Shown: positions 17,231-26,389 of the stretch, piece by piece | Layout: the number at the start of each line of letters is the position of its first letter | Position numbering within the stretch: position 1 is the stretch's first letter | Made by a program: the position numbers and the translations under genes | The notes under the pieces: model-generated | Seen by the model: the letters and a program-made list of their open reading frames with translations, nothing else | The model's database searches: none | What the model was told of the DNA's origin: nothing | From: Lysinibacillus sp. KCTC 33748 | GTDB taxonomy: Bacteria > Bacillota > Bacilli > Bacillales_A > Planococcaceae | Reading direction: 5' to 3' | Assembly: GCF_002237755.1 (NCBI RefSeq) | Contig: NZ_MWSJ01000026.1 | Span: 1-64,000 of the forward strand | Length of the DNA: 64,000 nt

Positions 17231-17355
17231 GTGTCTAACGATTGGGGCGCAGTTCAGATTTATTACACTAACTTTTTGGGTGCAACACCTTACCAGACTA
17301 ATTTTGGGCAAACTTCATATAAAATAACCAATTCTAACTTTTCAGGGTCACTTTA
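17231..17355. repeat. two IS3-type terminal repeats
   Basis: GTGTCTAACGATTGGGGCGC and following AGTTCA (17231-17256) is an IS3-type end next to the orfA relic. A second end, ATTCTAACTTTTCAGGGTCA with CTTTA (17331-17355), matches the solitary end at 68-93. At least two insertions must have occurred here. Confidence 0.55.
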
Positions 17356-17359
17356 AATG

Positions 17360-18091
17360 TTATTTTACAATAGGGTTACAGTTAATATTTTTCGACTTTT
17401 CTTTAGTGGGGTTATTCATATCTTTTATTTCTAACTTCTTTTTGCTTAAGTAAACTGCTCGATCCGATTTTTTTGCAACTTCTTGTGAATGCGTAACAAC
17501 AATTACACATTTACTCTCTTGATGGGCGAGCTCCTGAAACAACTCAATAATCTCTTTTGCTGTTTCTCCATCAAGGTTTCCTGTTGGTTCATCAGCAATA
17601 AGTAAATCCACATTGCAAGATAGTGCTCGAGCAATTGCTACACGTTGTTGTTGCCCGCCACTTAGTTGCAAAACGTTGCGTTTCGCTTCTACTTCTGTGA
17701 GTCCTACCTTCTCTAGTAATTCTAATGCTCTTGCTTTTTTATTTTGTACCTTCACACCTGTAATTTCCATTGCCGTTAGTACATTCTGAAGAGCAGTCAT
17801 ATAGGTAATCAAATTATAGGATTGGAAAATTACAGATACATTTTGATTACGGTATCGATCCAAACCAATTTTTCGAATATCCTTGCCATTATATAGTACA
17901 TAACCATTCTTAGGTATATCCAGCCCACAACCTATGCTAAGAGTTGTAGTTTTACCAGATCCAGATGGCCCTAAAATCGTATAGAAAAGCCCTTTTTGAA
18001 AAGAAAAATTAACATTCTCTAGTATCGTTACTTTTTTTCCGTTACTTTCATAATAATAATCTAAGTTTTTAAATTGTAAAATCGTCTCCAT
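17360..18091 (-). CDS. ABC transporter ATP-binding protein (MacB/LolD type)
   Basis: 243 residues. Walker A GPSGSGKTTT, Q-loop IFQSYNL, signature [15 protein letters not shown], Walker B LLIADEPTGNLDG and switch VVTHSQEVAKKSD. This is the typical ATPase of FtsX/MacB-like transporters that move peptides, lipids or antibiotics mechanically across the envelope. It lies 11 bases after the permease stop with its own AAGGAGG, so the two form one operon. The divergent two-component system at 19960-22075 probably controls it, as in peptide-antibiotic resistance modules. Confidence 0.93.
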   Translation of the reverse strand: METILQFKNLDYYYESNGKKVTILENVNFSFQKGLFYTILGPSGSGKTTTLSIGCGLDIPKNGYVLYNGKDIRKIGLDRYRNQNVSVIFQSYNLITYMTALQNVLTAMEITGVKVQNKKARALELLEKVGLTEVEAKRNVLQLSGGQQQRVAIARALSCNVDLLIADEPTGNLDGETAKEIIELFQELAHQESKCVIVVTHSQEVAKKSDRAVYLSKKKLEIKDMNNPTKEKSKNINCNPIVK

Positions 18092-18102
18092 ATCGAGCCT
18101 CC

Positions 18103-19554
18103 TTATTCATCTTTTAAAAGGATTTGTTTTGGATTTAAACGCAGAATAGATAATGCTGGAAGAAGAGTGGCTAATATAGCAATAGCTAGTCCAATTCCCC
18201 CCATTTTTCCTAAATCCGCTCCTGTTATACTTACATCAATTTCATCAATTGGATCTTCTGTGTCATTTTGTAGCGTACCACCAGGTCCAGATACCATAAC
18301 TGTACTACTATTTTGCGGATTTTCTTCTTCTTCGCTTGCTGTAGCAATTTCGCTCGAAAGTAAGCTATCCCCTATAAATTGAGAAACTTTAGCTCCTGTT
18401 GCTAGAGATAATGCAAATGCTAAAATAGCAATACATACTACTTCCACCATGAACTGCGCCATCAGTTTCCATTTTTTCTCTCCAATGGACAATAGAATTC
18501 CCATTTCCTTACGACGTGCTTTAATCGATAACATAATGATTAATCCTAAGATAATAGCACCTGCAATAGATACAATATAGATAATCATTTGAGAAGTAGA
18601 AGAGATATTTTCGATAGGACCAATCATTTGTTTGTACAATGAATCATGTGCGTCTAACTTAAAATACTTAAAATCAATATCAGATTGTTTTGCTTCTTTT
18701 TTAAATGCATCAATGTCTAGTGGATCGTTCATGAAGTACACGACTTGAATACTACTTATATTACCTTCATCTGCTTCTAATTTTTTTAAAGTAGAGTGAG
18801 GCATATATAGCTTATTAGCTGGATCCATTATAGGAGGGGGATTTTGGCCCAGTCCTTGTTCTGCCGTTTCATAAATACCAATAATTTCAACTTCAAGGGT
18901 TTTCTTCTTATCCCCTGATTGAATTTTAACTTTATCTCCTACTTTTAATTTGTTTTGTTCCGCTAATCTTTTTTCCATTAAAGCTACATTCTTATCTTCC
19001 ATTTTTTCTGTAATTGGTTTCCCATCAATGATTTTACTTTTTCCATTTTTAAAACTTTCTTGTAATAAAGTCTTCCGAACTCCTTCTATCATAAAAGAAG
19101 AATTCATATCTATTTCTATAGCTGAACCTGCTGACCCTCCTCGTACACCCGCCATTCCCGCTCTGCCTGCTCCTGCTCCTCCGTCGTCTTCTCCTTCTTC
19201 TGGAGCTCCTACTAATTTAAGCCCCTCCGAAATTCCCAAAGTACTAGTTATATAATTATAGTCTTTTACATACTGGGACTTCGCTAACTGCTCTGCTTCT
19301 TTTATGTTGAGATCTGGCACAATAGGCATTTCGCCAGTTTCCCTTGCTTGTTTTCCTAATTTATCAAAATCAAGACCTAAAGTAACATCTGCGCCAAGTT
19401 TTTTTCTTGCTGAATCAGCAGCTTTTTGTGATGCATTTTGGATCGCGAATCCTCCCAGCACTAAATTTGTAACAATCAGGAATACTGCCATCAAAATTAA
19501 TGATGTTCCTATTCTTTTTTTCATACTAAGAATTGCTCGTTTTATAAAATTCAT
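18103..19554 (-). CDS. ABC transporter permease (FtsX/MacB-like) with Gly-rich loop
   Basis: 483 residues. Transmembrane helix 1 (about 15-35), an extracytoplasmic MacB-PCD-like domain, then an FtsX domain with three C-terminal helices (about 325-345, 370-392, 455-475) ending in LRLNPKQILLKDE. The outer domain carries an unusual acidic then glycine/alanine-rich loop at about 120-145 (EGEDDGGAGAGRAGMAGVRG), and another acidic low-complexity loop precedes the last helix. Start ATG follows AGGAGG. A shredded second copy lies at 1211-1513. Substrate unknown. Confidence 0.9.
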   Translation of the reverse strand: MNFIKRAILSMKKRIGTSLILMAVFLIVTNLVLGGFAIQNASQKAADSARKKLGADVTLGLDFDKLGKQARETGEMPIVPDLNIKEAEQLAKSQYVKDYNYITSTLGISEGLKLVGAPEEGEDDGGAGAGRAGMAGVRGGSAGSAIEIDMNSSFMIEGVRKTLLQESFKNGKSKIIDGKPITEKMEDKNVALMEKRLAEQNKLKVGDKVKIQSGDKKKTLEVEIIGIYETAEQGLGQNPPPIMDPANKLYMPHSTLKKLEADEGNISSIQVVYFMNDPLDIDAFKKEAKQSDIDFKYFKLDAHDSLYKQMIGPIENISSTSQMIIYIVSIAGAIILGLIIMLSIKARRKEMGILLSIGEKKWKLMAQFMVEVVCIAILAFALSLATGAKVSQFIGDSLLSSEIATASEEEENPQNSSTVMVSGPGGTLQNDTEDPIDEIDVSITGADLGKMGGIGLAIAILATLLPALSILRLNPKQILLKDE

Positions 19555-19598
19555 TTTTCCTAACCTCCTTGATAGTTGTTATTCTAAATATGCTATCT

Positions 19599-19626
19599 GG
19601 AGTTTGTATGGAGTTAATCAGGAGTT
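19599..19626. promoter_or_regulatory. GGAGTT direct repeats, likely regulator operator
   Basis: GGAGTT occurs at 19599, 19610 and 19621, exactly 11 bases apart, upstream of the ABC operon start at 19554. OmpR-family regulators bind such one-turn direct repeats. A related pair in the opposite sense lies at 19903-19919. Confidence 0.5.
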
Positions 19627-19902
19627 TACCTAGAGATGTAAAAAAACACTTGTTCCATTTATAAAAGTAAGTCATTTAAGGTAAATCGCAATCCTTTTTG
19701 ATATGCATTTAGAATATTGCTTCATTACATTTCCTACCTTACACTTGCGTACTTATTTATGTACGGTGCTGACTTTAATTTTTGTTATCTCCTTCTGTCT
19801 TGTGTCTTTATGTATAAAACATGTCTCTTGAATCTGGAGCTAGTATGAAATAAATATAGTTTTCCAGTAAATTTTTTATAGTATTTCATTGTATTCTAAT
19901 AC

Positions 19903-19919
19903 ATCTCCACATCAACTCC
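19903..19919. promoter_or_regulatory. inverted-sense repeats upstream of two-component genes
   Basis: ATCTCC (19903) and AACTCC (19914) are 11 bases apart and are the complement of the GGAGTT motif on the ABC side. They lie 40-57 bases before the response regulator start, consistent with autoregulation. The rest of 19627-19902 holds no gene. Confidence 0.4.
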
Positions 19920-19959
19920 AGATTAGAAGGATATAATTGCTACGAGAGGTGATATAAAG

Positions 19960-20604
19960 ATGAACTATCCTATTCTAGTGGTAGAAGATGATCAAGAAAT
20001 TCAAGAATTAATTAAACAATTCTTAATGACACAACAGTATATAGTTGAAGTTGGATTAGAGGGAATGAAACAATTTAATAAACAATCCTTTGATTTAATT
20101 CTTTTCGATGTAATGATGCCAAACCTGAATGGATTTGAAGTAGTCAGAATGATTAGAAGTCAGTCGACTGTAGCCATTTTTATGCTAACAGCATTAGAAG
20201 ATGAACAAAATCAAGTGAAAGTCTTTAATCTTGGAATCAATGATTATATTACGAAACCTTTTTCTTTTCATGTTTTGATGAGACGAATCGAAGCAGTACT
20301 GAGAAGAAGCTATAATCAAAGTATAAATAATCATTTCGAGATACATGTTGATTGCGATGCATATAAAGTATATGTAAATGAGGTGGAAACTCCCTTAACG
20401 ACAAAAGAATTCGAAATTCTACAGTTACTACTTCGAAATGAGAAAAAGGTACTCACAAGAGAAAGCATCGTAGAAAAGGTTTGGGGATACGAATATCACG
20501 GAGAAACTCGAATGATTGATACACATATTAAAAACATACGAAAAAAATTAGGTACATCTTATATTAATACAGTAAAGGGCATTGGTTATAAAATCGATGA
20601 ATAA
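19960..20604 (+). CDS. OmpR/PhoB-family response regulator
   Basis: 214 residues. Acidic residues VVEDDQE, phosphoacceptor Asp50 in LILFDVMMPNLNG, MLTALE, ITKPFSF, and a winged-helix domain ending VKGIGYKIDE. AGAGGTGAT is five to eight bases before the ATG. Divergent from the ABC transporter operon; the 355-base spacer contains matching repeat sites on both sides, so it probably controls both transcripts. Confidence 0.93.
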   Translation: MNYPILVVEDDQEIQELIKQFLMTQQYIVEVGLEGMKQFNKQSFDLILFDVMMPNLNGFEVVRMIRSQSTVAIFMLTALEDEQNQVKVFNLGINDYITKPFSFHVLMRRIEAVLRRSYNQSINNHFEIHVDCDAYKVYVNEVETPLTTKEFEILQLLLRNEKKVLTRESIVEKVWGYEYHGETRMIDTHIKNIRKKLGTSYINTVKGIGYKIDE

Positions 20605-22075
20605 ACTCTTAAAAACCTTGAAGATGAAGCGAATTACCTACAAACTCTTTATAACTACATCACTCATTTTGTTTGCCTTTGCAACCCTGATTTATTTAAC
20701 TTTATACTTCTTTCTCCCTAAATTTCATGAGCAATACAAAACCGATCAGCTCCAAATAGGAATCGAAGAAATAATAAATAAATCTAAAGTTATTTCGTTT
20801 CAAAATGCAATACCACTTTTTGATGAATACGCACAAAAGAATAACGCAATGATCTTCCTTCAAAATAATGAAGGAACAATTATTTATTCTCCTTCTTTTA
20901 CTATTCTTCAAAGTTCTATTCAAGGAAGTTTTATTCAAGGAAGTACTCAAGCAAAAAGTTTTGTTAAAGGAATACCTTCAAGGAGGTTAGATAATCCTAG
21001 TAATTCATATGAGATTTCCATTCCAATACAATTCAAAGATATTAACTTAACGCTTATAGTGTTCGCAACATTTCAACCAATCAATGAAGCTTCAAAGGTC
21101 TTGGTACGTTTTCTTCCTTATATTAGTATCATTGTACTGATTATTGGTGTAGGAAGTGCTTATTTCTATTCAAGGTTTATTACAAAACCTCTTATTTATA
21201 TTAATGAAGGTGCACAAAAGATGGCGAACTTGGATTTCTCTAAAAAAATTGAGATTTGTTCTATGGATGAATTAGGGGAATTGTCCAATAGTTTGAACGA
21301 TATGTCCATAAATTTACAACAAGCAATTCTTGACTTACAAAAAGCGAATCAGCAATTGAAAAGTGATATTGAAAAAGAAAGAGAAGTAGAAACAAAGCGA
21401 AGGGAATTCTTTGCTATTGTAGCACATGAATTAAAAACGCCTCTTACTGTAATGAAAGGTTACGTAGAAGGGATGATATATAATATCGGCCCTTATCAAA
21501 ATCGTGACCAATATTTAATAAAAAATCATCAAATAATTCAAAGTATAGAACAACTAGTTCGTGAAATTTTAAGCACGTCAAAACTAGAACAACATACCTT
21601 TAAACCACAAGTAGAAGAAGTAAATCTTTCGAAGTTAATAGATACAATCACAAAAGATCTCGAATTTTTTGCTTCCCAAAAAGGCATTCAAATAATAAAA
21701 GAAGTTGATCCTGGCATTTTTGTTTATACGGATTGTGTTCTATTAGAAAAAGCTTGTAAAAACATCATTCATAATGCGATTATGTATTCACCTCTTAACG
21801 AAAAGGTCTATATTAAATTAAGCCAAGGATCTAAGCAAAATCATATCGAAATGCAAGTCATTAATACAGGTGTCGAAATTAAGGAAGAGAACATACAACA
21901 CGTATTTGAACCCTTTTATCGAATCGAAAAGTCAAGAAATCGAAATACTGGGGGGAGTGGCTTAGGATTATATATTGTAAAACAAATTTTTGAATCCCTT
22001 TTTATCACTTATTCTATGAATAATACCAAACAAGGTGTACTATTTTTTGTTGCCATCCCAATATCCATCGAATAA
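20597..22075 (+). CDS. sensor histidine kinase (HAMP-HisKA-HATPase)
   Basis: 492 residues from the ATG at 20597, which overlaps the regulator stop by eight bases; the TTG at 20582 is less likely. Transmembrane helices at about 20-41 and 170-192 flank a 130-residue extracytoplasmic sensor. HAMP at about 193-245, His277 in IVAHELKTP, N-box HNAIMYSP, G2-box GGSGLGLYIVKQI. Forms a pair with the regulator and probably responds to the ABC substrate or envelope stress. Confidence 0.92.
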   Translation: MNKLLKTLKMKRITYKLFITTSLILFAFATLIYLTLYFFLPKFHEQYKTDQLQIGIEEIINKSKVISFQNAIPLFDEYAQKNNAMIFLQNNEGTIIYSPSFTILQSSIQGSFIQGSTQAKSFVKGIPSRRLDNPSNSYEISIPIQFKDINLTLIVFATFQPINEASKVLVRFLPYISIIVLIIGVGSAYFYSRFITKPLIYINEGAQKMANLDFSKKIEICSMDELGELSNSLNDMSINLQQAILDLQKANQQLKSDIEKEREVETKRREFFAIVAHELKTPLTVMKGYVEGMIYNIGPYQNRDQYLIKNHQIIQSIEQLVREILSTSKLEQHTFKPQVEEVNLSKLIDTITKDLEFFASQKGIQIIKEVDPGIFVYTDCVLLEKACKNIIHNAIMYSPLNEKVYIKLSQGSKQNHIEMQVINTGVEIKEENIQHVFEPFYRIEKSRNRNTGGSGLGLYIVKQIFESLFITYSMNNTKQGVLFFVAIPISIE

Positions 22076-22080
22076 AAAAA

Positions 22081-22128
22081 GGGTCTCCATCTTTTTTCAT
22101 ACTACAGAAATGAGATGGGGATTTTTTA
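22081..22128 (+). terminator. terminator of two-component operon
   Basis: GTCTCCATCT and AGATGGGGAT pair around a loop and are followed by TTTTTT, immediately after the kinase stop. Confidence 0.65.
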
Positions 22129-22129
22129 T

Positions 22130-22426
22130 AAGCATCACAATTTTTTTCAAATAATCTTGTGTAAAAAAACAATTCATAATTCCTTAATGATAGAAGGAGT
22201 TTTTCACACCTTTAGTAATGCTTCCCAAAATACAATATTGAACCGGCGCGTCCATTACATGATGATTCACTCTGTCAAAAGGTTTTCAAAATCAAGCATA
22301 ATAATCAAGATGAGTATGCCAAATATTAAACCATCCTTATTCCCCAAAATCTAAATCATAGTGCGCTACGTCCAGTTCCATCGATAAATTATGAAAATAA
22401 CGCTTTTTCCCACGAAATTTTTTCAA
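22130..22426 (-). pseudogene. decayed gene of unrecognised family
   Basis: From a TTG at 22426 preceded by CAGGAGCAA the frame reads KKFRGKKRYFHNLSMELDVA, HYDLDFGE, a TAA, GWFNIWHTHLDYYA, then two stops and PFDRVNHHVMDAPVQ. The start signal and coherent segments indicate a former gene with at least three internal stops. The WHTHLDYY segment is distinctive but I do not recognise the family. Positions 22427-22570 hold no further gene. Confidence 0.45.
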
Positions 22427-22570
22427 TGATAATTTGCTCCTGTATCTTTTATGTATGAACAATTAAAAATGCAACAAATATAAAAGTAAAAATATATTTA
22501 TCAGTAATTTCATCTTCAACTGTTAATGAAAAACTCTTTTAAAGATAGTAAAATCCTTTTTTAAAAAAAT

Positions 22571-23157
22571 TCAGAATATTTTACGCTGATAAATAGCCGT
22601 AGTAATTCCCCATGAAATAGCATAGATTGTGATGATCGTAATTACCACGCTCATATAAAAAATTTGTAAAGGTTTATTGACAATAAAATCACTTATAAAC
22701 GGCACAATAGGCCCTGTTACTTTAGTTAGAATAACAAAGCCAATGAGGACTACTACTGTAAGGTATCCTGTCTTGAATAGTTGGAATAACGGAAAAGTAA
22801 AAGCAACAAATAATAAAAATAATCCGCTACTGATTACAATATCAACAATTGTAAAAGGTTTATTAAAAAAAAACAGGATTAAACTCGTTACTGCAATAGA
22901 TAAAGACATATAAACAATAGCACCTATATAACGTGATGAGATATAATTTCTTTACGAGTATACGGTAAGGAATTTAATAGAATATCAGTTTCTGCTTTCT
23001 CATCGTAACCATACGTATTAAAGGGGATAAAAATACTAGCGACGAGAAATACCAAAACTGGTGATGTGTCAAAAATAACAAAGACTAAAATAAAGGGGAT
23101 AAATACCAGCAAATGTTTCTTCTGTAATATTACATCACGTCTGATTAAATTAAGCAT
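22571..23157 (-). pseudogene. ABC-2 type permease (YtrC/ABC2_membrane_5-like), frameshifted
   Basis: The first 77 codons (22924-23157) give a normal start, MLNLIRRDVILQKKHLLVF, and SLPYTRKEIIS; then the frame breaks near 22930. The continuation SSRYIGAIVYMSLSIAV reads on in another frame into the 22571-22909 segment, whose hydrophobic helices end SWGITTAIYQRKIF. Joined, they give a membrane protein of about 195 residues, the usual size. A single indel separates them. Its start overlaps the ATPase stop by eight bases, showing it was the last gene of the operon. Confidence 0.82.
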
Positions 23158-24013
23158 GGTCCAACTCCTTAAAGTAGTACATTATGTCTTCTAAAGAGGC
23201 ACGTTCAATTAGTACACTGTCTCCGAAAATTTCATTGACAGTTCTTCTATCTTTCGTTAAAGCTTCAAATCCCGTTGATGCACGATGAACACGCACAAAT
23301 GCTTTTTCAGTGTCTCTATCTAGAAGATCTAGTCCTCCTTTCACTAAGGCATAATTTTCGACTAAATCATGACCCGAATGATTAAATACTAATTCTCCAT
23401 TCTGCATAAAGGCTATATAATCTGCAATACGATCTAAATCAGTTGTAATATGTGTAGAGATAAAGATAGTACGACTACCATCAAGCATAAACTCTTGCAA
23501 TAAATTTAAGAACTCTCGTCTAAAAATAGGGTCTAAACCTGCTGTCGGCTCATCCATAATAATCAGCTCTGCGTGGTGTGACAAGGCTATCGCTAAAGAT
23601 ACCTTCATTTGCATTCCTTTTGAAAAAGTTTTTATAGGTTTATTTAATGGTAAATCGAATTTTTTTACATATTGATAAAACAGTGCATCATCCCAGCTTC
23701 TATAGGCTGGACCAACAATTTTCCTTATATCCTTTAAGTTCAACCCTTCAAAAAATACATTTTCATCATATACAAACCCAATACGCTCTTTAATCTCTTT
23801 TTCATGTGTTTTGTAGTCCAATCCAAAAAGTTTAACCTCTCCAGTATCTGGCTTCAATAAATTCATTATCATTTTTATTGTTGTCGACTTTCCGGCACCA
23901 TTTGCCCCGATAAACCCTGTTATGTACCCTTTCTTCACTTGCAAGTCAAGATTATCAATAGAAAAACCTTTGAATTTTTTGCTTACATTACTTATTTCAA
24001 TGACATTTTCCAT
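23150..24013 (-). CDS. ABC transporter ATP-binding protein (YtrB-like)
   Basis: 287 residues from the ATG at 24013, chosen because AGGAGTG lies seven bases upstream; an earlier GTG is less suitable. Walker A GANGAGKSTT, signature FSKGMQMKVSLAIAL, Walker B LIIMDEPTAGLDP, switch STHITTDLD. Part of a GntR regulator-ATPase-permease operon like ytrABC, which in Bacillus responds to wall-active compounds. The partner permease is frameshifted, so the transporter may be inactive. Confidence 0.9.
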   Translation of the reverse strand: MENVIEISNVSKKFKGFSIDNLDLQVKKGYITGFIGANGAGKSTTIKMIMNLLKPDTGEVKLFGLDYKTHEKEIKERIGFVYDENVFFEGLNLKDIRKIVGPAYRSWDDALFYQYVKKFDLPLNKPIKTFSKGMQMKVSLAIALSHHAELIIMDEPTAGLDPIFRREFLNLLQEFMLDGSRTIFISTHITTDLDRIADYIAFMQNGELVFNHSGHDLVENYALVKGGLDLLDRDTEKAFVRVHRASTGFEALTKDRRTVNEIFGDSVLIERASLEDIMYYFKELDHA

Positions 24014-24017
24014 TGCT

Positions 24018-24389
24018 TCACTCCTCATTCAAAATACTCAATAGTTCTTGCAATTCATTAAGTGACATTCCTATTTCTCTGCTATTTTTTATGACTGCAC
24101 TCAACTGCTCTTCAATGACTTTTAGTTTTTTCTCTTTGATTACCTCTAAATTTTGCTCCGCAATAAAAGAGCCTTTACCTACAATGGAATAAATAAAGCC
24201 TGCCTTCTCTAATTCTTCATAAGCACGCTTGGTTGTGATCACACTAATCTGTAGATCCTTTGCTAATTGACGCATAGAGGGTAATGCTGTCCCTTCCAAG
24301 AGGTCACCTGTTAAAATCATTGACTTAATTTGATTTGTAATTTGTTCATAGATCGGTTCCTTTGAACTATTTGAAATAATGATTTGCAT
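24018..24389 (-). CDS. GntR-family regulator (YtrA subfamily)
   Basis: 123 residues. Winged-helix DNA-binding domain at about 10-75 (PIYEQITNQIKSMILTGDLL, LPSMRQLAKDLQISVITTKR) and a short helical tail, typical of the YtrA subfamily that lacks a large effector domain. Start ATG follows GAGGGATTAGC. First gene of the ABC operon and presumably its autorepressor. Confidence 0.9.
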   Translation of the reverse strand: MQIIISNSSKEPIYEQITNQIKSMILTGDLLEGTALPSMRQLAKDLQISVITTKRAYEELEKAGFIYSIVGKGSFIAEQNLEVIKEKKLKVIEEQLSAVIKNSREIGMSLNELQELLSILNEE

Positions 24390-24429
24390 GCTAATCCCTC
24401 TTCTTCATTTGTTGATTGAGAACATACTA

Positions 24430-24500
24430 GTAAAACACTCAATATAACACAATATATATACACTTTATACACATTTTACACATTGCAATATACATTGCAA
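24430..24500 (-). promoter_or_regulatory. candidate promoter/operator of GntR-ABC operon
   Basis: The minus strand shows repeated TGTGTAAAA, TGTGTATAA and AGTGTATAT units in tandem, about ten bases apart, 60-100 bases upstream of the regulator start. YtrA-type regulators bind TGT-containing repeats, so this is a likely operator, but exact promoter elements cannot be fixed. Confidence 0.35.
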
Positions 24501-24705
24501 CTATTTTATTTAATGAGCGGGATTGAGCAACTATTTTTAAGATAAAGAAGTAAAGTGATAGTGCAATTTGTTAATTTTATCAATCGATCAACATGATTGT
24601 TAAACATGTAAAATCAGCTTGCCGCTCGCTACGTTATATAATTAATACGCTTAATTAATTTGTCTGCACATGACCTCTAAAATGTTGAATTACCGGATTT
24701 TCACG

Positions 24706-24746
24706 TAAAAAAATACAAGGCACCGAATTACAGAGCCTCGTATTTA
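24706..24746 (-). terminator. terminator of a lost minus-strand gene
   Basis: AATACGAGGCTCT and the partner GGTGCCTTGTATT pair around a short loop and are followed on the minus strand by TTTTTT. It lies just past the gene remnant at 24789-24930. Confidence 0.6.
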
Positions 24747-24788
24747 TAATCGTTTAAATTGGACCCATCACTACCCACTTCAAAAGTA

Positions 24789-24930
24789 TTAATGTTCATC
24801 GTTTTGCGTAGCCTTGACTGACGTATCTTGAAACCAGAATTTATATTGATTTAAACCATATGTATAGAACCTAACATTGTATTAAGAGCTACTGCAGATC
24901 CAAGCCCAATATGGGTTATAGCATCTTTAG
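24789..24930 (-). pseudogene. tail of a degraded gene
   Basis: Minus-strand frames read KDAITHIGLGSAVALNTMLG and, after a shift, FYTYGLNQYKFWFQDTSVKA up to TQNDEH and a TAA. The terminator at 24706-24746 supports a former gene end. No family recognised; the start is lost next to the small gene at 24938. Confidence 0.35.
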
Positions 24931-24937
24931 CTTAAGT

Positions 24938-25162
24938 TTATTTTTTTGAGTTTTTGAATGTAAAGTAGTATCTTGAGATAGTATAAACAATAACTATTTC
25001 AATTATTAACCACCACGGAAAACCAAACCCAGTATTTTGCGCATTGAAAACATCAAAAATTCCCCAAATTAATAAAGTTGCGAGTACTAAAGCTAGCGTA
25101 CATCTTGAAGCTTCTAGAATATAATCATTATTCTCATCTCTTTTATTCATAACTAGCCCCAT
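24938..25162 (-). CDS. small two-helix membrane protein, unknown
   Basis: 74 residues, or 70 if translation begins at the second Met (MNKRDENNDY), where GGGG lies five bases upstream. Two transmembrane helices (about 22-38 and 50-66) are joined by a short loop with GFGFPWW; the C-terminus is basic. No family is recognised. The spacer 25163-25559 holds a small hairpin (25310-25337, TACGAAAA/TTTTCGTA) and the promoter of the next gene only. Confidence 0.55.
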   Translation of the reverse strand: MGLVMNKRDENNDYILEASRCTLALVLATLLIWGIFDVFNAQNTGFGFPWWLIIEIVIVYTISRYYFTFKNSKK

Positions 25163-25559
25163 CGACCATAATTCAAAAATATTTCTATATACCTCGAAGA
25201 CTTGGAACGCTTTATTATTTAAATATTCAGTAAATCACACCCCCCCTCTTCTAGTTCATTTGAATATGACCGCTCTATTCGTTATTTCCTAGTATAGATA
25301 ATAACCAATTACGAAAAAAGCCCTTTTCGTAAAATAATAATTTGCTATAAATTTTCCTATCAAACGTGTTTTTTGCTATAAAAGTGTGAATAACATGCAA
25401 ATTTCCACTAAAAATGAACAGTATCTTATGAAAAAGTTAATATTTATGCCTAAAGGAACTGTATCTTTTTAAATAATACAATATAATAGAATTAACATGG
25501 TTTTTTTCTAACACTTGGTAAAAGAAATAACATTTAAAAATTACATAGAGGTGAAGTAA

Positions 25560-26270
25560 ATGATCCATCCATTAAAAATTACTAGTACGTTAGCCGATGA
25601 AACTAGATACTCTATTTATGAGTATATCCTGCAAGAGAAGAAAACTGTAACGGTCCAAAACATCGCTGATAAATTCGGCATACATCCAAACGTTGCACGT
25701 TTACACTTAACAAAGCTATCAGAAATCAACATCATCACAGCGGATTTTGCTAAAACTGGAAAAGGTGGCAGACCTGGTCGTGTTTATAAGGCATCAGATA
25801 AAGGTGTATCACTAACGTTCCCAAGACGTGATGAGGAGCGACTATTAAAGTGGACAATCCAATTAATTGAAGAATTCGGACCACCTGCACTAGAAAGATG
25901 CCAAGATATAAGCTACCAAGACGGTTATCAGCAAATGAAGAATTATGTAAATGCTGAATTACAATTAAATAATAACCTTTCCTTCGAACAAAAGCTTCAG
26001 CTATTAACTGATAATGCAGCATTAATTGGCTATATTCCGCAAGTACAACAAACAGAAAACGGTAAAAAAGTGACGTTCTCCATTTTTAATTGTCCATTCC
26101 AAGGGCAACTTACTACTCATTCAGAACTTGTTTGTTCTTTGCATGAATCGTATTTAAAAGGACAGGTTGATGCACTATTTTCGAGCAATGATTTTATACA
26201 AATTGATAGCATGGTACATAATTGTGATTTATGTAAATATGAAATAAACGTGACAGAAATGGATAACTAA
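25560..26270 (+). CDS. ArsR/SufR-like transcriptional regulator with Cys cluster
   Basis: 236 residues. An N-terminal winged helix-turn-helix (about 1-80: LADETRYSIYEYIL, IADKFGIHPNVARLHLTKLS, GRPGRVYKAS) is followed by a helical region and a C-terminal half with cysteines at FNCPFQG, ELVCSLH and VHNCDLCKYE. Cysteines in this arrangement resemble SufR-type regulators that hold an iron-sulfur cluster, so redox or iron sensing is plausible. AGAGGTGAAGTAA precedes the ATG. It adjoins yqgY, as in many Bacillaceae. Confidence 0.85.
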   Translation: MIHPLKITSTLADETRYSIYEYILQEKKTVTVQNIADKFGIHPNVARLHLTKLSEINIITADFAKTGKGGRPGRVYKASDKGVSLTFPRRDEERLLKWTIQLIEEFGPPALERCQDISYQDGYQQMKNYVNAELQLNNNLSFEQKLQLLTDNAALIGYIPQVQQTENGKKVTFSIFNCPFQGQLTTHSELVCSLHESYLKGQVDALFSSNDFIQIDSMVHNCDLCKYEINVTEMDN

Positions 26271-26389
26271 CTTTTAAAATCCAATGGTTTGTCACAAAGA
26301 AGAAGAAGTTCCAGTTTACAGATACCTTTCATATCATTTATAATGAGTAAGAGATTATTGTGTCGTGGGCAAAAGGAGGGGAAATCTTC

